Of a DNA stretch of 64,000 bases, positions 43,605-53,238 are shown one piece after another (within the stretch, counting starts at the first letter, position 1; each line of letters starts with the position of its first letter). Made by a program: the position numbers and the translations under genes. Under the pieces are notes generated by a model. That model saw only the letters and a program-made list of their open reading frames with translations. It was not told where the DNA came from and did not search any database. The stretch comes from an uncultured Porphyromonadaceae bacterium (GTDB lineage Bacteria > Bacteroidota > Bacteroidia > Bacteroidales > Muribaculaceae): positions 1-64,000 of the forward strand of contig CABUVO010000014.1 of NCBI GenBank assembly GCA_902495075.1, read 5' to 3'.

Positions 43605-46589
43605 ATGAAAACGAATATAACTTTTATGTCACGCTTCTTCCGATGCCTGATATGCATGGCAATGCTTATGGCTTCATATCCAGCCATGATTTCAGCTCAG
43701 AAAACATCCGGCTCAACATGTTCGGTGCTTGTCCTTGATGAAAATGATGAGCCTCTGCCTGGAGCACATGTAAAAATCACCGGACAACGCACAATGGATG
43801 CTATAACCGACATCGAGGGCAAATGCACCTTCAATAATATCCCGGTCAAAAGCACTATCCATGTTTCATTTTTGGGCTACAAAGAATCGTCATCACCTGT
43901 TGACGGAAGAAAAAACATAACCGTGAAACTCGAACCAACTTCCGTCACCGTCGACGAATTAGTTGTTGTTGGTTACGGCACAATGCGCAAACGGGATCTC
44001 TCCGGATCTGTGTCGCAAGTCAAAGGTGAGACACTGCAGGAGCTTTCCACTGTTTCCACGGCTGCCGCGCTGCAAGGAAGAGTGCCGGGCGTACAAGTTA
44101 CCCAAAATTCCGGACAACCCGGAGCGGCAATGCAAGTGCGTATAAGGGGCGCAAACTCGGTGAGGGGAAGTAATGAGCCACTATGGATCATCAATGGCTA
44201 TCCAGGCGATATCGAAATGGTGAATACTGCTGACATAGAGTCGGTAGAAATCCTTAAGGATGCATCTGCAACAGCCATTTATGGTTCACGCGGTGCTAAC
44301 GGAGTTGTGATCGTAACAACAAAGGGAGCTCGTGAAGGAGCTTTGAAAGTAGAATATAGAGGAACAGTTGGATTCGAAGAACCGGTGAAAAAGATGGACA
44401 TGATGGATGGATATGAGTATATGGACTATCTTAACGCCAAAGCGGAGATAAACGGACAACCCAAGCTTTATGGAAAGCCTGATGGTCCGGTCTATATGAC
44501 AAACTGGCAAAACGCCATTTTCCGCAAAAATCTGATCACCGAACATTCCATAAATATCAACGGAGGAACAAACAAATTCCAAGGGGCACTTGGAGTCAGC
44601 TTCTTCGATCAGAACGGTGTCATCAAAAATTCAGGTTTCAAGCGTCTTAATGTGACCACCGACGTTCGTTATAAGTTTTCAAAAATACTATCAGCACAGG
44701 CAAGCATTATATACAGCCATACTCGCCGTGACCAACTTGACGCCTCCTCTGTGGTATATAGCGCACTCTCAGCTTCACCTTTAGCTCCCGCACGCAAAGA
44801 AAACGGATACTGGAATGATTTCGTAGACCAGCCAATACAGCCAACAAACCCATTGGCAATTATCGAGGAGGTTAAAAACAAATGGATGTCAAACCGCGTG
44901 CTCCTCAACGGAAGCATATCGGTGAAACCGATTTCCGGATTATCAATTGATATTTCTGCAAGTTATCTTAATAAAGACAACCGCAACGACCATTACATAC
45001 CTCTCACCTACAAAGAGAATTATGAGGGTTCTGCATCTATCGCTTTCGGTAACACTACCCAATTCACTAACAACAATATCATAACCTATGACAGGCAATT
45101 CGGCAAACATTCACTGAACGTGATGGGAGGCGTGACATATGAATCAATGACCACAAAATCTACGAACACTGGCACAGCAACAGGTTTTGTCAGCGACGTG
45201 CAGGAAACATATGATCTTGATGCCGCCAACATAAAGGGAATGCCCACAAGCTCATTCCTCGACTGGAGAATGTTGTCTTTCCTCGGTCGTGTCAACTACA
45301 ACTTTGACAGCAGGTATCTTCTTACCGTCAATTTCCGTGCAGACGGATCTTCAAGATTCAACGAGGGTAACAAATGGGGATATTTTCCCTCAGCTGCTGT
45401 GGCATGGCGCATAAGTCAGGAAAAATTCTTTGAAGATGTGCAATGGATCAACGAACTGAAAATCCGTGCCGGATACGGCTTGACGGGAAGTACCTCCATC
45501 GAACCATACTCAACAATGAGTCTTCTGACCACCGAGAATGTGGTTTTCGGAGACAAGACCACCGTAGCGTACATTCCTGCATATACTTTCACCAGAGATC
45601 TGCGATGGGAAAAGACAGCACAGACCGATATCGGTCTTGACGTTGCCCTTTTCAACAGCCGGCTTCGTCTCACCGCCGATTTCTATTACAAGAAGACCAC
45701 TGACCTGCTCAACACTGTGGAACTCCCTCGCTCTTCAGGATACACTACAGCTTTGCGCAACATCGGATCTCTTACCAACAAAGGGTTTGAATTGCAGGTT
45801 GACGGTCGCGCAATTGACACGGAGTTCAAATGGGATATCGGTGCCAATATCTCACTGAACAGAAGCAAAGTGACATCTCTATCCGCGCATAAAGACATTT
45901 ACGGCTCTTCAATCAGTGCGCCCAACGGACTTGTAAGCGGACAACTCAACCTCATCAGGGAAGGGGAACCGATGTATGTTTTCTATGGATATGTTGAGGA
46001 TGGATATGACGACAAGGGAATGATCGTATATAAGGATCTTGACAATGATGGCAAGATAACGGCTGCCGATCGACAGATAATCGGAGACCCGAATCCCGAC
46101 TTCATCCTCGGATTCAATACGAGACTTCAGTGGAAGGGATTCTCTCTGAGTGCATTCTTTCAGGGATCTTTCGGAAATGACATATACGGAATATCTATGG
46201 CGACTTACGCATACAGATATAACTACAATGCAAATGCACTTCGAGAAGTCCTTGACAACTATTGGACTGAAGAACGCCCGGATGCCAAATATCCCAACAT
46301 GCTGCAGAATATAAACCTGCGTCTCTCCGACAGATATGTATACGACGGTTCTTATCTACGGCTCAAGAATCTTGAATTGGGTTATGAAATTCCTTGCGGC
46401 AAGAAGAAAGTAGTGAAATATGCAAGGGTATCATTGAGTGCCCAGAATCTTTTCACTATCACCAAATATCCGTTCTGGGATCCGGATGTGAACTCTCGCG
46501 GCGGTTCAACTTCTCTGACACAAGGCGTAGATGCCGCAGGATATCCCTCAGCTCGAAGCTACATGATAGGATTAAAGTTAACCTTCTAA
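43605..46589 (+). CDS. SusC-like TonB-dependent receptor, locus 2
   Basis: A 994-residue outer-membrane glycan importer. A signal peptide ends near SAQK (residue 32). A carboxypeptidase-like domain follows (CSVLVLDENDEPLPGAHVKI). The TonB-box and plug region has DELVVVGYGTMRKRDLSGSV, ALQGRVPGVQVTQNSGQPGA, PLWIINGYPGDIEM and SVEILKDASATAIYGSRGAN. The barrel ends with YMIGLKLTF. It differs clearly from the locus 1 SusC in plug and loops, so the cargo is likely different. It is followed by susD after 12 nt. Confidence 0.97.
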   Translation: MKTNITFMSRFFRCLICMAMLMASYPAMISAQKTSGSTCSVLVLDENDEPLPGAHVKITGQRTMDAITDIEGKCTFNNIPVKSTIHVSFLGYKESSSPVDGRKNITVKLEPTSVTVDELVVVGYGTMRKRDLSGSVSQVKGETLQELSTVSTAAALQGRVPGVQVTQNSGQPGAAMQVRIRGANSVRGSNEPLWIINGYPGDIEMVNTADIESVEILKDASATAIYGSRGANGVVIVTTKGAREGALKVEYRGTVGFEEPVKKMDMMDGYEYMDYLNAKAEINGQPKLYGKPDGPVYMTNWQNAIFRKNLITEHSININGGTNKFQGALGVSFFDQNGVIKNSGFKRLNVTTDVRYKFSKILSAQASIIYSHTRRDQLDASSVVYSALSASPLAPARKENGYWNDFVDQPIQPTNPLAIIEEVKNKWMSNRVLLNGSISVKPISGLSIDISASYLNKDNRNDHYIPLTYKENYEGSASIAFGNTTQFTNNNIITYDRQFGKHSLNVMGGVTYESMTTKSTNTGTATGFVSDVQETYDLDAANIKGMPTSSFLDWRMLSFLGRVNYNFDSRYLLTVNFRADGSSRFNEGNKWGYFPSAAVAWRISQEKFFEDVQWINELKIRAGYGLTGSTSIEPYSTMSLLTTENVVFGDKTTVAYIPAYTFTRDLRWEKTAQTDIGLDVALFNSRLRLTADFYYKKTTDLLNTVELPRSSGYTTALRNIGSLTNKGFELQVDGRAIDTEFKWDIGANISLNRSKVTSLSAHKDIYGSSISAPNGLVSGQLNLIREGEPMYVFYGYVEDGYDDKGMIVYKDLDNDGKITAADRQIIGDPNPDFILGFNTRLQWKGFSLSAFFQGSFGNDIYGISMATYAYRYNYNANALREVLDNYWTEERPDAKYPNMLQNINLRLSDRYVYDGSYLRLKNLELGYEIPCGKKKVVKYARVSLSAQNLFTITKYPFWDPDVNSRGGSTSLTQGVDAAGYPSARSYMIGLKLTF

Positions 46590-46601
46590 TTATCAAATGC
46601 A

Positions 46602-48074
46602 ATGAAAAGATACATAACATATATACTGGCAATTGCCACAATACTTCCGGTGTTCACATCATGTGAAGATGCTGAATTCCTCAAGGAAAAGCCCAAGGAG
46701 GTGTTGGAAGAAAGTTTCCTCGACAGTCCGGAGGCTGTGGAATCACAGATCAACTCCATCTACTACCAGTTACAGCGAGGAGAAGGATTCGGCAGATACC
46801 TGAGCGTATTGAGTGAATCCCTTTCAGATTACTGCTATGGCAGAGGGAATTTCGCCACATCTTATTCCACGGGACTTACCTCCGGCGCACGAAGTTTCTC
46901 CCGCGACGCGTGGGCTGTCCTGTATCGTGCGATACGCTTCTCTAATGGTTTGCTCACAAATATGGGAGAAGCTGACCTCACTCCTGCCGAACATGAATTA
47001 TACGAAGGCGAGATCCGCTATCTTAGAGCATTCTCTTATTCCTATCTCGCACGTTATTATGGCGCAGTCCCCTTCTTCGACGAACACAACATGGCTGATT
47101 TCTATAAACCGCGCACACCGGAAGAGGACATATGGAAATTTGTCCTTTCGGAAGCGGAATACGCAGCATCTGTTTTACCAGAGAAATCAAGAGAAGCGGG
47201 ACGACCATCAAAATATTCTGCACTAATGCTGAAAACGGAAGCTGCTCTTTATCTGAAAGATTATTCACTTGCAGCCGCAGCCTCAGGCGAAATAATCAAA
47301 TCTGGAAGATATTCCCTGGTAGAAGTTTCCACTCCCGATGACTTTGACAAGCTATATGGCTACAAAGCCGTGACCACAACAGAGGAGATTTTCTATATCA
47401 AGTATAACCGCGATGTCGGCAATTCTTTTGAATGGATGTTCCTCTGCAATCCCAATCCGGTGTCTGCTACCGGTGCCTTAGGAATATACACCGATTCCAA
47501 GAACAATAATTTCATCGCCTCATGGGATAAGACCGATTTCCGTTATCAACACACTCTCTATCATTCCACCAATGGCACACTTAAGGCTTTGACAACGACA
47601 GGACTGATCTGCATCAAATACAGAGATCCGGAAACAGACCTCTCCCATATGGCAACCGACTGGCCCGTATATCGATATGCCGACGCCCTCCTATATTACG
47701 CAGAGGCGGTATGCCGACGCGACGGCAAACCGAATGCAGAAGCTGTGGAGATGGTGAATAAGATACGGAGACGCGCTTACGGTCATCCGCAGGACACTCC
47801 GATAAGCACTGATTATAAACTTGAGCAATTTCCAACGCAGGAAGCCTTTATCGACCTTTTGCTAAAAGAGAAGGGATATGAGCAATGCTTCGAAGGGAAA
47901 CGGTATTGCGACCTCAAACGTCAGGGGAAATTAGCAGAATATGCATTAAACGCCGGACGCGTAAAATCACTCGATGAAGTGAAGGATGCCGCCTATTGGT
48001 GGCCTATCCCTGATGATGAGTTCAACTATAATCCGAATCTTGATGCATCCAAAGATCAGAATCCGGGATACTAA
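46602..48074 (+). CDS. SusD-like glycan-binding lipoprotein, locus 2
   Basis: A 490-residue surface lipoprotein, partner of the SusC at 43605. The signal peptide ends in LPVFTSC, with the lipid Cys at residue 21. The SusD fold is visible in LYEGEIRYLRAFSYSYLARY, PFFDEHNM, RPSKYSALMLKTEAALYLKD and the closing YRYADALLYYAEAVCRRDGK, ending in DQNPGY. The length is at the short end of the family. A GGTTAAA-rich spacer of 43 nt separates it from the GH-like gene. Confidence 0.95.
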   Translation: MKRYITYILAIATILPVFTSCEDAEFLKEKPKEVLEESFLDSPEAVESQINSIYYQLQRGEGFGRYLSVLSESLSDYCYGRGNFATSYSTGLTSGARSFSRDAWAVLYRAIRFSNGLLTNMGEADLTPAEHELYEGEIRYLRAFSYSYLARYYGAVPFFDEHNMADFYKPRTPEEDIWKFVLSEAEYAASVLPEKSREAGRPSKYSALMLKTEAALYLKDYSLAAAASGEIIKSGRYSLVEVSTPDDFDKLYGYKAVTTTEEIFYIKYNRDVGNSFEWMFLCNPNPVSATGALGIYTDSKNNNFIASWDKTDFRYQHTLYHSTNGTLKALTTTGLICIKYRDPETDLSHMATDWPVYRYADALLYYAEAVCRRDGKPNAEAVEMVNKIRRRAYGHPQDTPISTDYKLEQFPTQEAFIDLLLKEKGYEQCFEGKRYCDLKRQGKLAEYALNAGRVKSLDEVKDAAYWWPIPDDEFNYNPNLDASKDQNPGY

Positions 48075-48117
48075 AGAGGTAACAGGTTAAAGGTTAAAGA
48101 TAAAAAGTGAGAAGATA

Positions 48118-50166
48118 ATGAAAACAAGAAATATAGCAATAATAACAACTTGGATGTCCGTAATGTCGGCAATGACAACTGCGGCATTTGGAGCTGAATA
48201 TTCCATATCTACGCCCAACTTGACATTCGAAGTAAATGACAAAGGCAGCAAGGCTGCATTCGTGATCACAGGAGAGGAAAAATCTGCTTCGCGTGATGCC
48301 GATTTCTGGAGGCTTATCCTTGACGACGGACAACGCACTGAGATTCCCGTGTATTCATCGATGCAAAAAGGGAAAGTTAGCCGCAATGGGAAGGAGCTTG
48401 AAATTCGATATGACAGCATAGTGTCGGAATATGGCGACACGTATCCCATAACTTTTTCAGTGACAGTAAGGAATACCGATAATCTGTTGGAATTCACTCC
48501 TGAAATAAACAACAGGACCCATGACGTGCGGGTTAACGAGTGTTTCTGTCCGCTTGCCGATTTCACCTCCATAGCCGGAGCGAAAGAGGATGATGCGCTC
48601 TATGTGCCTGATGGTCTCGGCAGACGTATTCAGAATCCATGGAAAGCAATGGAAGATAAAGGACCGGCTTTTTATCAACACGATGAGAAAGAGACTATCC
48701 TTCATTACCATTATCCTCGCGCCACCATGGGATGGTATGGAATCCAAAGTGGGAACAAATTCCTTTATGTGGCACGAACAGATCCGAAAATGCGTCATTG
48801 TTTTCTCACAATGCGTCACCGCATTCAAGGCGACAATCTCATGCTCGGAATTGACCATTTCCCCATGGCGAAACCGGGTGAAAAGATTACGGAACCATCA
48901 ACCGTTATAGGTCTTCTTGACGGAGACTGGCGTGCCGGAGCTGATCGCTACCGTGCATGGGCTGACAAATCTTTCTTCAAGGTGCAGCCAAAGGCAGAAT
49001 GGGTAAAGAATCTTACCGGATGGCAACGCATAATCATGCGCTCACAGTATGGGGAAGATTATTATAAGCCTGCGGATCTACCCCGAATCTACGAAGAGGG
49101 CGCAAAACACGGAATCAACACTCTTTTCCTTTTCGCATGGTGGAAAGATGGCATGGACAGAGGATATCCCCAATATGAAGAACCTTATCCGGGTGCATTC
49201 AAAGATCTCGCAGAGAATATCCGCAAAGTGCAGAAAATGGGTGGACGAGTCATTCTTGAGTGCAATTGCCATTTCCTTGATCCCCAAAGCGATTTCTACA
49301 AAGAACACGGGGATGAAGTGAAAATAATAGATATAAATGGCAATGAGGTTCGTCCAAGCTTTGTGTATTACGGGCGCGGTGAATTCCGTGAGACCTATGG
49401 TCAGGTCCAGTTCCCCATTGTATGCGCAGGCACTGAATTATGGCGGAATCAGGTTCTCAGCCAATTGAAAATGATGGGAGACATGGGTGCGGATTGTGTA
49501 TTTGCCGATTGTTATGGAGGCTGCCCCTATCAGCCATGTTTCAACGACCGCCATGAACATGGCAACCGCGTTGATGAAGAATGGGTGTCACATCGCAAAT
49601 TCTTTCAGGACGCGCTCGACTACTGCAATAAAAACAATAAAGTGTTGGGAACAGAGGTAGTAACAGATATCGCTGCGGCATATACACAATTCGTTCATGG
49701 TCTCGTAAATGTTGATTTTAAAATCAACAGCAATGCGTTCCCTGCGATGTTCCGTTATACATTCCCGCAAGTAATAACTACAGAACGTAATATCTATAGT
49801 TCTCTTGGAGATTTCGACAAACAGCTCAAATACGCCCTCACGCAAGGAGTACGCCTTGACGCTCAACTCTGGGTATGTCGTGCCGACATAGGAAAAGATA
49901 AAAAATATGCGGCTGCAATAAAGCATTATACCGATAATCTCAATAAATACAAAGACTTTTACTTCGATGGCAAATATACAGTAATAGACAATAGCATACT
50001 CCCCTCTTACATCAAACGAGGCGAATACCTTAATGCCGATAAGACAAAAGTGATGCGAGTTCTCTATAATGCTTCTTCCAGAAAAGCATCAGCAGGAGAC
50101 GTAGAACTTGAGCCGGATGAAATTAAATTCGAAATTTTCGATATATCCTCATATCCAAAGTCATGA
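48118..50166 (+). CDS. Exported TIM-barrel GH-like enzyme (DUF6259 type)
   Basis: A 682-residue exported protein (signal peptide to about residue 25). Residues 27-280 are a beta-sandwich, and residues 290-600 read as a (beta/alpha)8 barrel like clan GH-D/GH31 relatives: GINTLFLFAWWKDGMDRGYP, GGRVILECNCHFLDP, GADCVFADCYGGCPYQPC and NNKVLGTEVVTD. D464 (in VFADCYGG) at the end of a central strand and E513 (in LGTEVV) are candidate catalytic residues. I believe it belongs with DUF6259 proteins, but cannot check. No enzymatic activity is known to me for this exact family. It overlaps galM by 4 nt (ATGA), so its product is probably an aldose. Confidence 0.7.
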   Translation: MKTRNIAIITTWMSVMSAMTTAAFGAEYSISTPNLTFEVNDKGSKAAFVITGEEKSASRDADFWRLILDDGQRTEIPVYSSMQKGKVSRNGKELEIRYDSIVSEYGDTYPITFSVTVRNTDNLLEFTPEINNRTHDVRVNECFCPLADFTSIAGAKEDDALYVPDGLGRRIQNPWKAMEDKGPAFYQHDEKETILHYHYPRATMGWYGIQSGNKFLYVARTDPKMRHCFLTMRHRIQGDNLMLGIDHFPMAKPGEKITEPSTVIGLLDGDWRAGADRYRAWADKSFFKVQPKAEWVKNLTGWQRIIMRSQYGEDYYKPADLPRIYEEGAKHGINTLFLFAWWKDGMDRGYPQYEEPYPGAFKDLAENIRKVQKMGGRVILECNCHFLDPQSDFYKEHGDEVKIIDINGNEVRPSFVYYGRGEFRETYGQVQFPIVCAGTELWRNQVLSQLKMMGDMGADCVFADCYGGCPYQPCFNDRHEHGNRVDEEWVSHRKFFQDALDYCNKNNKVLGTEVVTDIAAAYTQFVHGLVNVDFKINSNAFPAMFRYTFPQVITTERNIYSSLGDFDKQLKYALTQGVRLDAQLWVCRADIGKDKKYAAAIKHYTDNLNKYKDFYFDGKYTVIDNSILPSYIKRGEYLNADKTKVMRVLYNASSRKASAGDVELEPDEIKFEIFDISSYPKS

Positions 50167-51281
50167 AACATAAATATTTGCTCTTCTCGCCTATCATAGC
50201 GATAGCATGTTCATGTGCAGGACCGGAAATCAATCGCATGCCATATGGCAAGCTATCGGATGGAAGAGACGCAACACTCTATCGTCTCACTAACGCCAAC
50301 GGTGCAAGCATGGAGATATGCGATTATGGAGCGCGGATTGTGAGCATACGCATGCCGGATTCAGGTGGGAAACTGGATGATGTAATAGTTGGCTGCGGCA
50401 CTCTGGAAGATTTCGAGAATGGAGGAGACAGATTCATCGGTTGCATATTAGGGCGTTATGCCAACCGCATTGACCTGTCAGACACCACTTTCAAAATGCC
50501 TTTGACAGCAAACGAGACACTGGACAACAGACCGGTACACCTCCACGGAGGAGCAGAAGGCTTCGACCGTAAACTATGGGAAGGAGAGACTTGCCGGCAT
50601 AATGATGATGTCGGTGTATGCCTGAAGTATCTTAGCCGAGATGGAGAAGAGGGGTATCCAGGAAATCTTAAATGCAGCGTTACGTACTGGCTTACGGAGG
50701 ATAACGTCTGTCGCATTGAATATGAGGCTGTAACGGATTCTCCGACAATAGTCAACCTATCAAACCATTCATATTTCAACATGAAAGGGAAAAGTGCGGG
50801 CTACGTGATGGAACATGTATTACAGGTGAATGCAGACAGCTGCATTTATAACAATTCACGTTATTGCCCGTCAAGCGTGCGAGATGTGACAAATACCCCA
50901 TTTGATTTCCGTACGCCTCATCGCATAGATTATCGTATAGATATGACCGACGAACATCTTCAGACAATGCACGGAATGTCGGCATGTTGGAAAATAAAAG
51001 ACTGGAACGGGGATCTTCGCCAGGCTGGATCACTCACTGATACGGTGAGCGGACGGGGCGTAGAAATCTGGACCACCGAGCCGGGATTGCTCACTTACAC
51101 CGGCAGGGGATTCAACGGCAAAGTGAGAGGGAAGTATGGACCCATTCCTAAGTTCGGCGGAATGGTGCTTGAAACCCTCCACTTCGCCGATTCTCCCAAC
51201 AACCCACAATTCCCCACGACATGCCTCAAACCGGGGCAGAAATATCATTCTGTAACTGAATACAGATTCTTTTGTAATTAA
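50163..51281 (+). CDS. galM: Aldose 1-epimerase, lipoprotein form
   Basis: A 372-residue mutarotase interconverting alpha and beta anomers of galactose or glucose. It has a lipoprotein signal (IIAIACSC, Cys near 17-19), so it works in the periplasm or at the surface and not in the cytosol. Family motifs: CDYGARIVSIRMPD; GCILGRYANRI; VHLHGGAEGFDRKLWE with the conserved His; NLSNHSYFNM with the catalytic His; and ETLHFADSPNNPQFP with the catalytic Glu. Translational coupling to the GH-like gene (4-nt overlap) argues that it processes that enzyme's product. Confidence 0.95.
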   Translation: MKHKYLLFSPIIAIACSCAGPEINRMPYGKLSDGRDATLYRLTNANGASMEICDYGARIVSIRMPDSGGKLDDVIVGCGTLEDFENGGDRFIGCILGRYANRIDLSDTTFKMPLTANETLDNRPVHLHGGAEGFDRKLWEGETCRHNDDVGVCLKYLSRDGEEGYPGNLKCSVTYWLTEDNVCRIEYEAVTDSPTIVNLSNHSYFNMKGKSAGYVMEHVLQVNADSCIYNNSRYCPSSVRDVTNTPFDFRTPHRIDYRIDMTDEHLQTMHGMSACWKIKDWNGDLRQAGSLTDTVSGRGVEIWTTEPGLLTYTGRGFNGKVRGKYGPIPKFGGMVLETLHFADSPNNPQFPTTCLKPGQKYHSVTEYRFFCN

Positions 51282-51349
51282 TAATTAATGGTTAACATCC
51301 AATAATTAACACACTAATTGACAATACGTTAAATTTAAATACAATACAC

Positions 51350-53104
51350 ATGAGAAAGATTTTTATCTCTTCAATCATGACAATGCTGACAATGTCAGCA
51401 TTAGCCGACAATGTGGTTTTTATCACAACCGCAGGTGATGACAATAATGACGGGCTTACAGCCCAAACGCCGGTAAAGACTATGGAAAAAGCATTCACCG
51501 TGCTTAACAGTTACAGTAATCCTACTGAAGGAACAATGGTAATATGTGGAAATTACGAGCAGCCATCAGATTTCAAAACTGACATACTTAGATATAAGCA
51601 TGACTTTCCCGTAACAATTACCCAAGTTTACGGAGGGGTTGACTATCGCGAACAAGCAGATGGATACTGGGAGTTAAAAGCAGGCAGGATTTACAAACTC
51701 GTTGGTCCGACTGTATTTAAAAATATAACTTTCAATCTGACAGCGGCAAAGAGTTCATATTTTTACGTTGTTGCGGACTCATATCCGGTAACAATAGATG
51801 AAGGATGCAAGATGGAAGGAAATTTTAACTGGACAAGCTTCGCCAATGCATTTTCGCTTATAGGAGGTTGTCACTATAGTTCAAAAACCGATACTGACGA
51901 ACTGAGGAATCCTTCCAATTATGGATCAAATATAACCGTCAACAGTGGTAAACTATACATTGCCGCATTCAACCGTGGTTCAATTCCCAATGTTCATAAT
52001 AATCTGAATCTGAATTATGTACCTCAGTCCAAAATCACAATCAACGGGGGAGACATTCATGATCTGTGTTGTGGCTCAACATCCAAAGAATTATTAAGCG
52101 GAGATGTTGATCTGAATATTAATGGAGGAAATTTTCTCGGAAGCATAGTTGTAGGAGCTAATGGCAATTACTGGACAGACGGAGACGTTAGCGTCACAGT
52201 AAGGGGAGGCAATTTCACAAAGTGGGGAATTTTCAAAGCTGCCGATAAGGGAGATGCTACCCATACAGAACTGGATCTTATAGCTGCCGGCACAGATGAA
52301 CTTCCTATGCTCGTAAACACACCTGTAAATTTATTCAATACAATCCATAGCACCTATAAGATTCCGTTCTATAGTTTCACGAATTCGGCTGATTATTCAG
52401 CGACCAATGGAACCAATCTTACTTATCGTTTAGGCAGCTCTTCAAAAATGCAAGGGCTTCCCATCGTTCTTTCCCTTGATGAAGTTGCAGCCTCACAAAC
52501 CTTCCTTTCAGATGAAGGTTGCGCACTTCTATATCCGGTATGGAGCTATACAGATACTCAAGTTGTTGCTCCAACATTCCCGACAGCCGAAGCTACAACC
52601 TTAGAAGCGGTAAATGAGGCATGGAGCGATGAGAAGAATATGGAAGCAGCTGTAGAGCTTCTTGACAAGATTACCACCGAAAACAACAGCGACATCGAAC
52701 GCACATATCTTGTGGCAAGCGCTTCGGCATCATCCGGAGCATGGAAACTTCTCGGCAAGTATCCGGAAAAATTCTCTGCAGCCATAATTGCCGAAACCGG
52801 CGACACCGGTAACGGTAATGTCAAGACTTCAATACGTTCTTTCGAAGCTAAAGATAATAAAACTGCTGATTTTCTGGCTGCAACAGAACCGGATATTGCA
52901 AAATGGCTCTTCGACCAAAAGGCTATTTCATCCGTTGTAAACGCCATACCTGATAATGAAGTTGGGCAGACAACAGTTTATGACATCACAGGAAAGGTTA
53001 TTGTAAAATCATGTTCATCCGATTCACTTGCCACCCTTGGGCTAAATCCCGGAACATATATTTTGAAATCAGGTAAAAAAACATTGAAAGTGCTTGTTAA
53101 ATAA
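51350..53104 (+). CDS. Secreted beta-helix protein with sorting domain
   Basis: A 584-residue exported protein (signal peptide MRKIFISSIMTMLTMSALA). Residues 20-330 carry repeated short strands with Asn/Gly turns (FVTTAGDDNNDGLTAQTPVK start; ITINGGDIHDLCCG; VDLNINGGNFLGSIVVGANG; VSVTVRGGNFTKWG) typical of a right-handed parallel beta helix, as in polysaccharide lyases and adhesins. No lyase active site is obvious. The C-terminal 45 residues (TVYDITGKVIVKS then GLNPGTYILKSGKKTLKVLV) match type IX secretion/sorting domains of type A. It is the last gene of locus 2 and ends in a strong terminator. A role in glycan binding or cleavage at the surface is inferred. Confidence 0.78.
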   Translation: MRKIFISSIMTMLTMSALADNVVFITTAGDDNNDGLTAQTPVKTMEKAFTVLNSYSNPTEGTMVICGNYEQPSDFKTDILRYKHDFPVTITQVYGGVDYREQADGYWELKAGRIYKLVGPTVFKNITFNLTAAKSSYFYVVADSYPVTIDEGCKMEGNFNWTSFANAFSLIGGCHYSSKTDTDELRNPSNYGSNITVNSGKLYIAAFNRGSIPNVHNNLNLNYVPQSKITINGGDIHDLCCGSTSKELLSGDVDLNINGGNFLGSIVVGANGNYWTDGDVSVTVRGGNFTKWGIFKAADKGDATHTELDLIAAGTDELPMLVNTPVNLFNTIHSTYKIPFYSFTNSADYSATNGTNLTYRLGSSSKMQGLPIVLSLDEVAASQTFLSDEGCALLYPVWSYTDTQVVAPTFPTAEATTLEAVNEAWSDEKNMEAAVELLDKITTENNSDIERTYLVASASASSGAWKLLGKYPEKFSAAIIAETGDTGNGNVKTSIRSFEAKDNKTADFLAATEPDIAKWLFDQKAISSVVNAIPDNEVGQTTVYDITGKVIVKSCSSDSLATLGLNPGTYILKSGKKTLKVLVK

Positions 53105-53133
53105 ATCCATAGGGTAAAAAAAGGTTATTTGGG

Positions 53134-53168
53134 TTAGAAGGAGACCACATTTGATGGTCTCCTTCTAA
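53134..53168 (+). terminator. Terminator of locus 2
   Basis: 14-bp perfect arms TTAGAAGGAGACCA and TGGTCTCCTTCTAA flank a 7-nt loop, followed by a run of T to 53175. Confidence 0.92.
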
Positions 53169-53173
53169 TTTTT

Positions 53174-53204
53174 TTGCTAAAAGACAGGATTTTTATTAAT
53201 TTTG
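53174..53204 (+). promoter_or_regulatory. Promoter of pheT
   Basis: TTG at 53174-53176, a 20-nt spacer, then TAATTTTG at 53197-53204. The TTG uses the end of the terminator's T-run. The pheT ATG is 35 nt further on. Confidence 0.7.
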
Positions 53205-53238
53205 CAAATCGAAATAATCTGATCAGAAAAATTATTTT

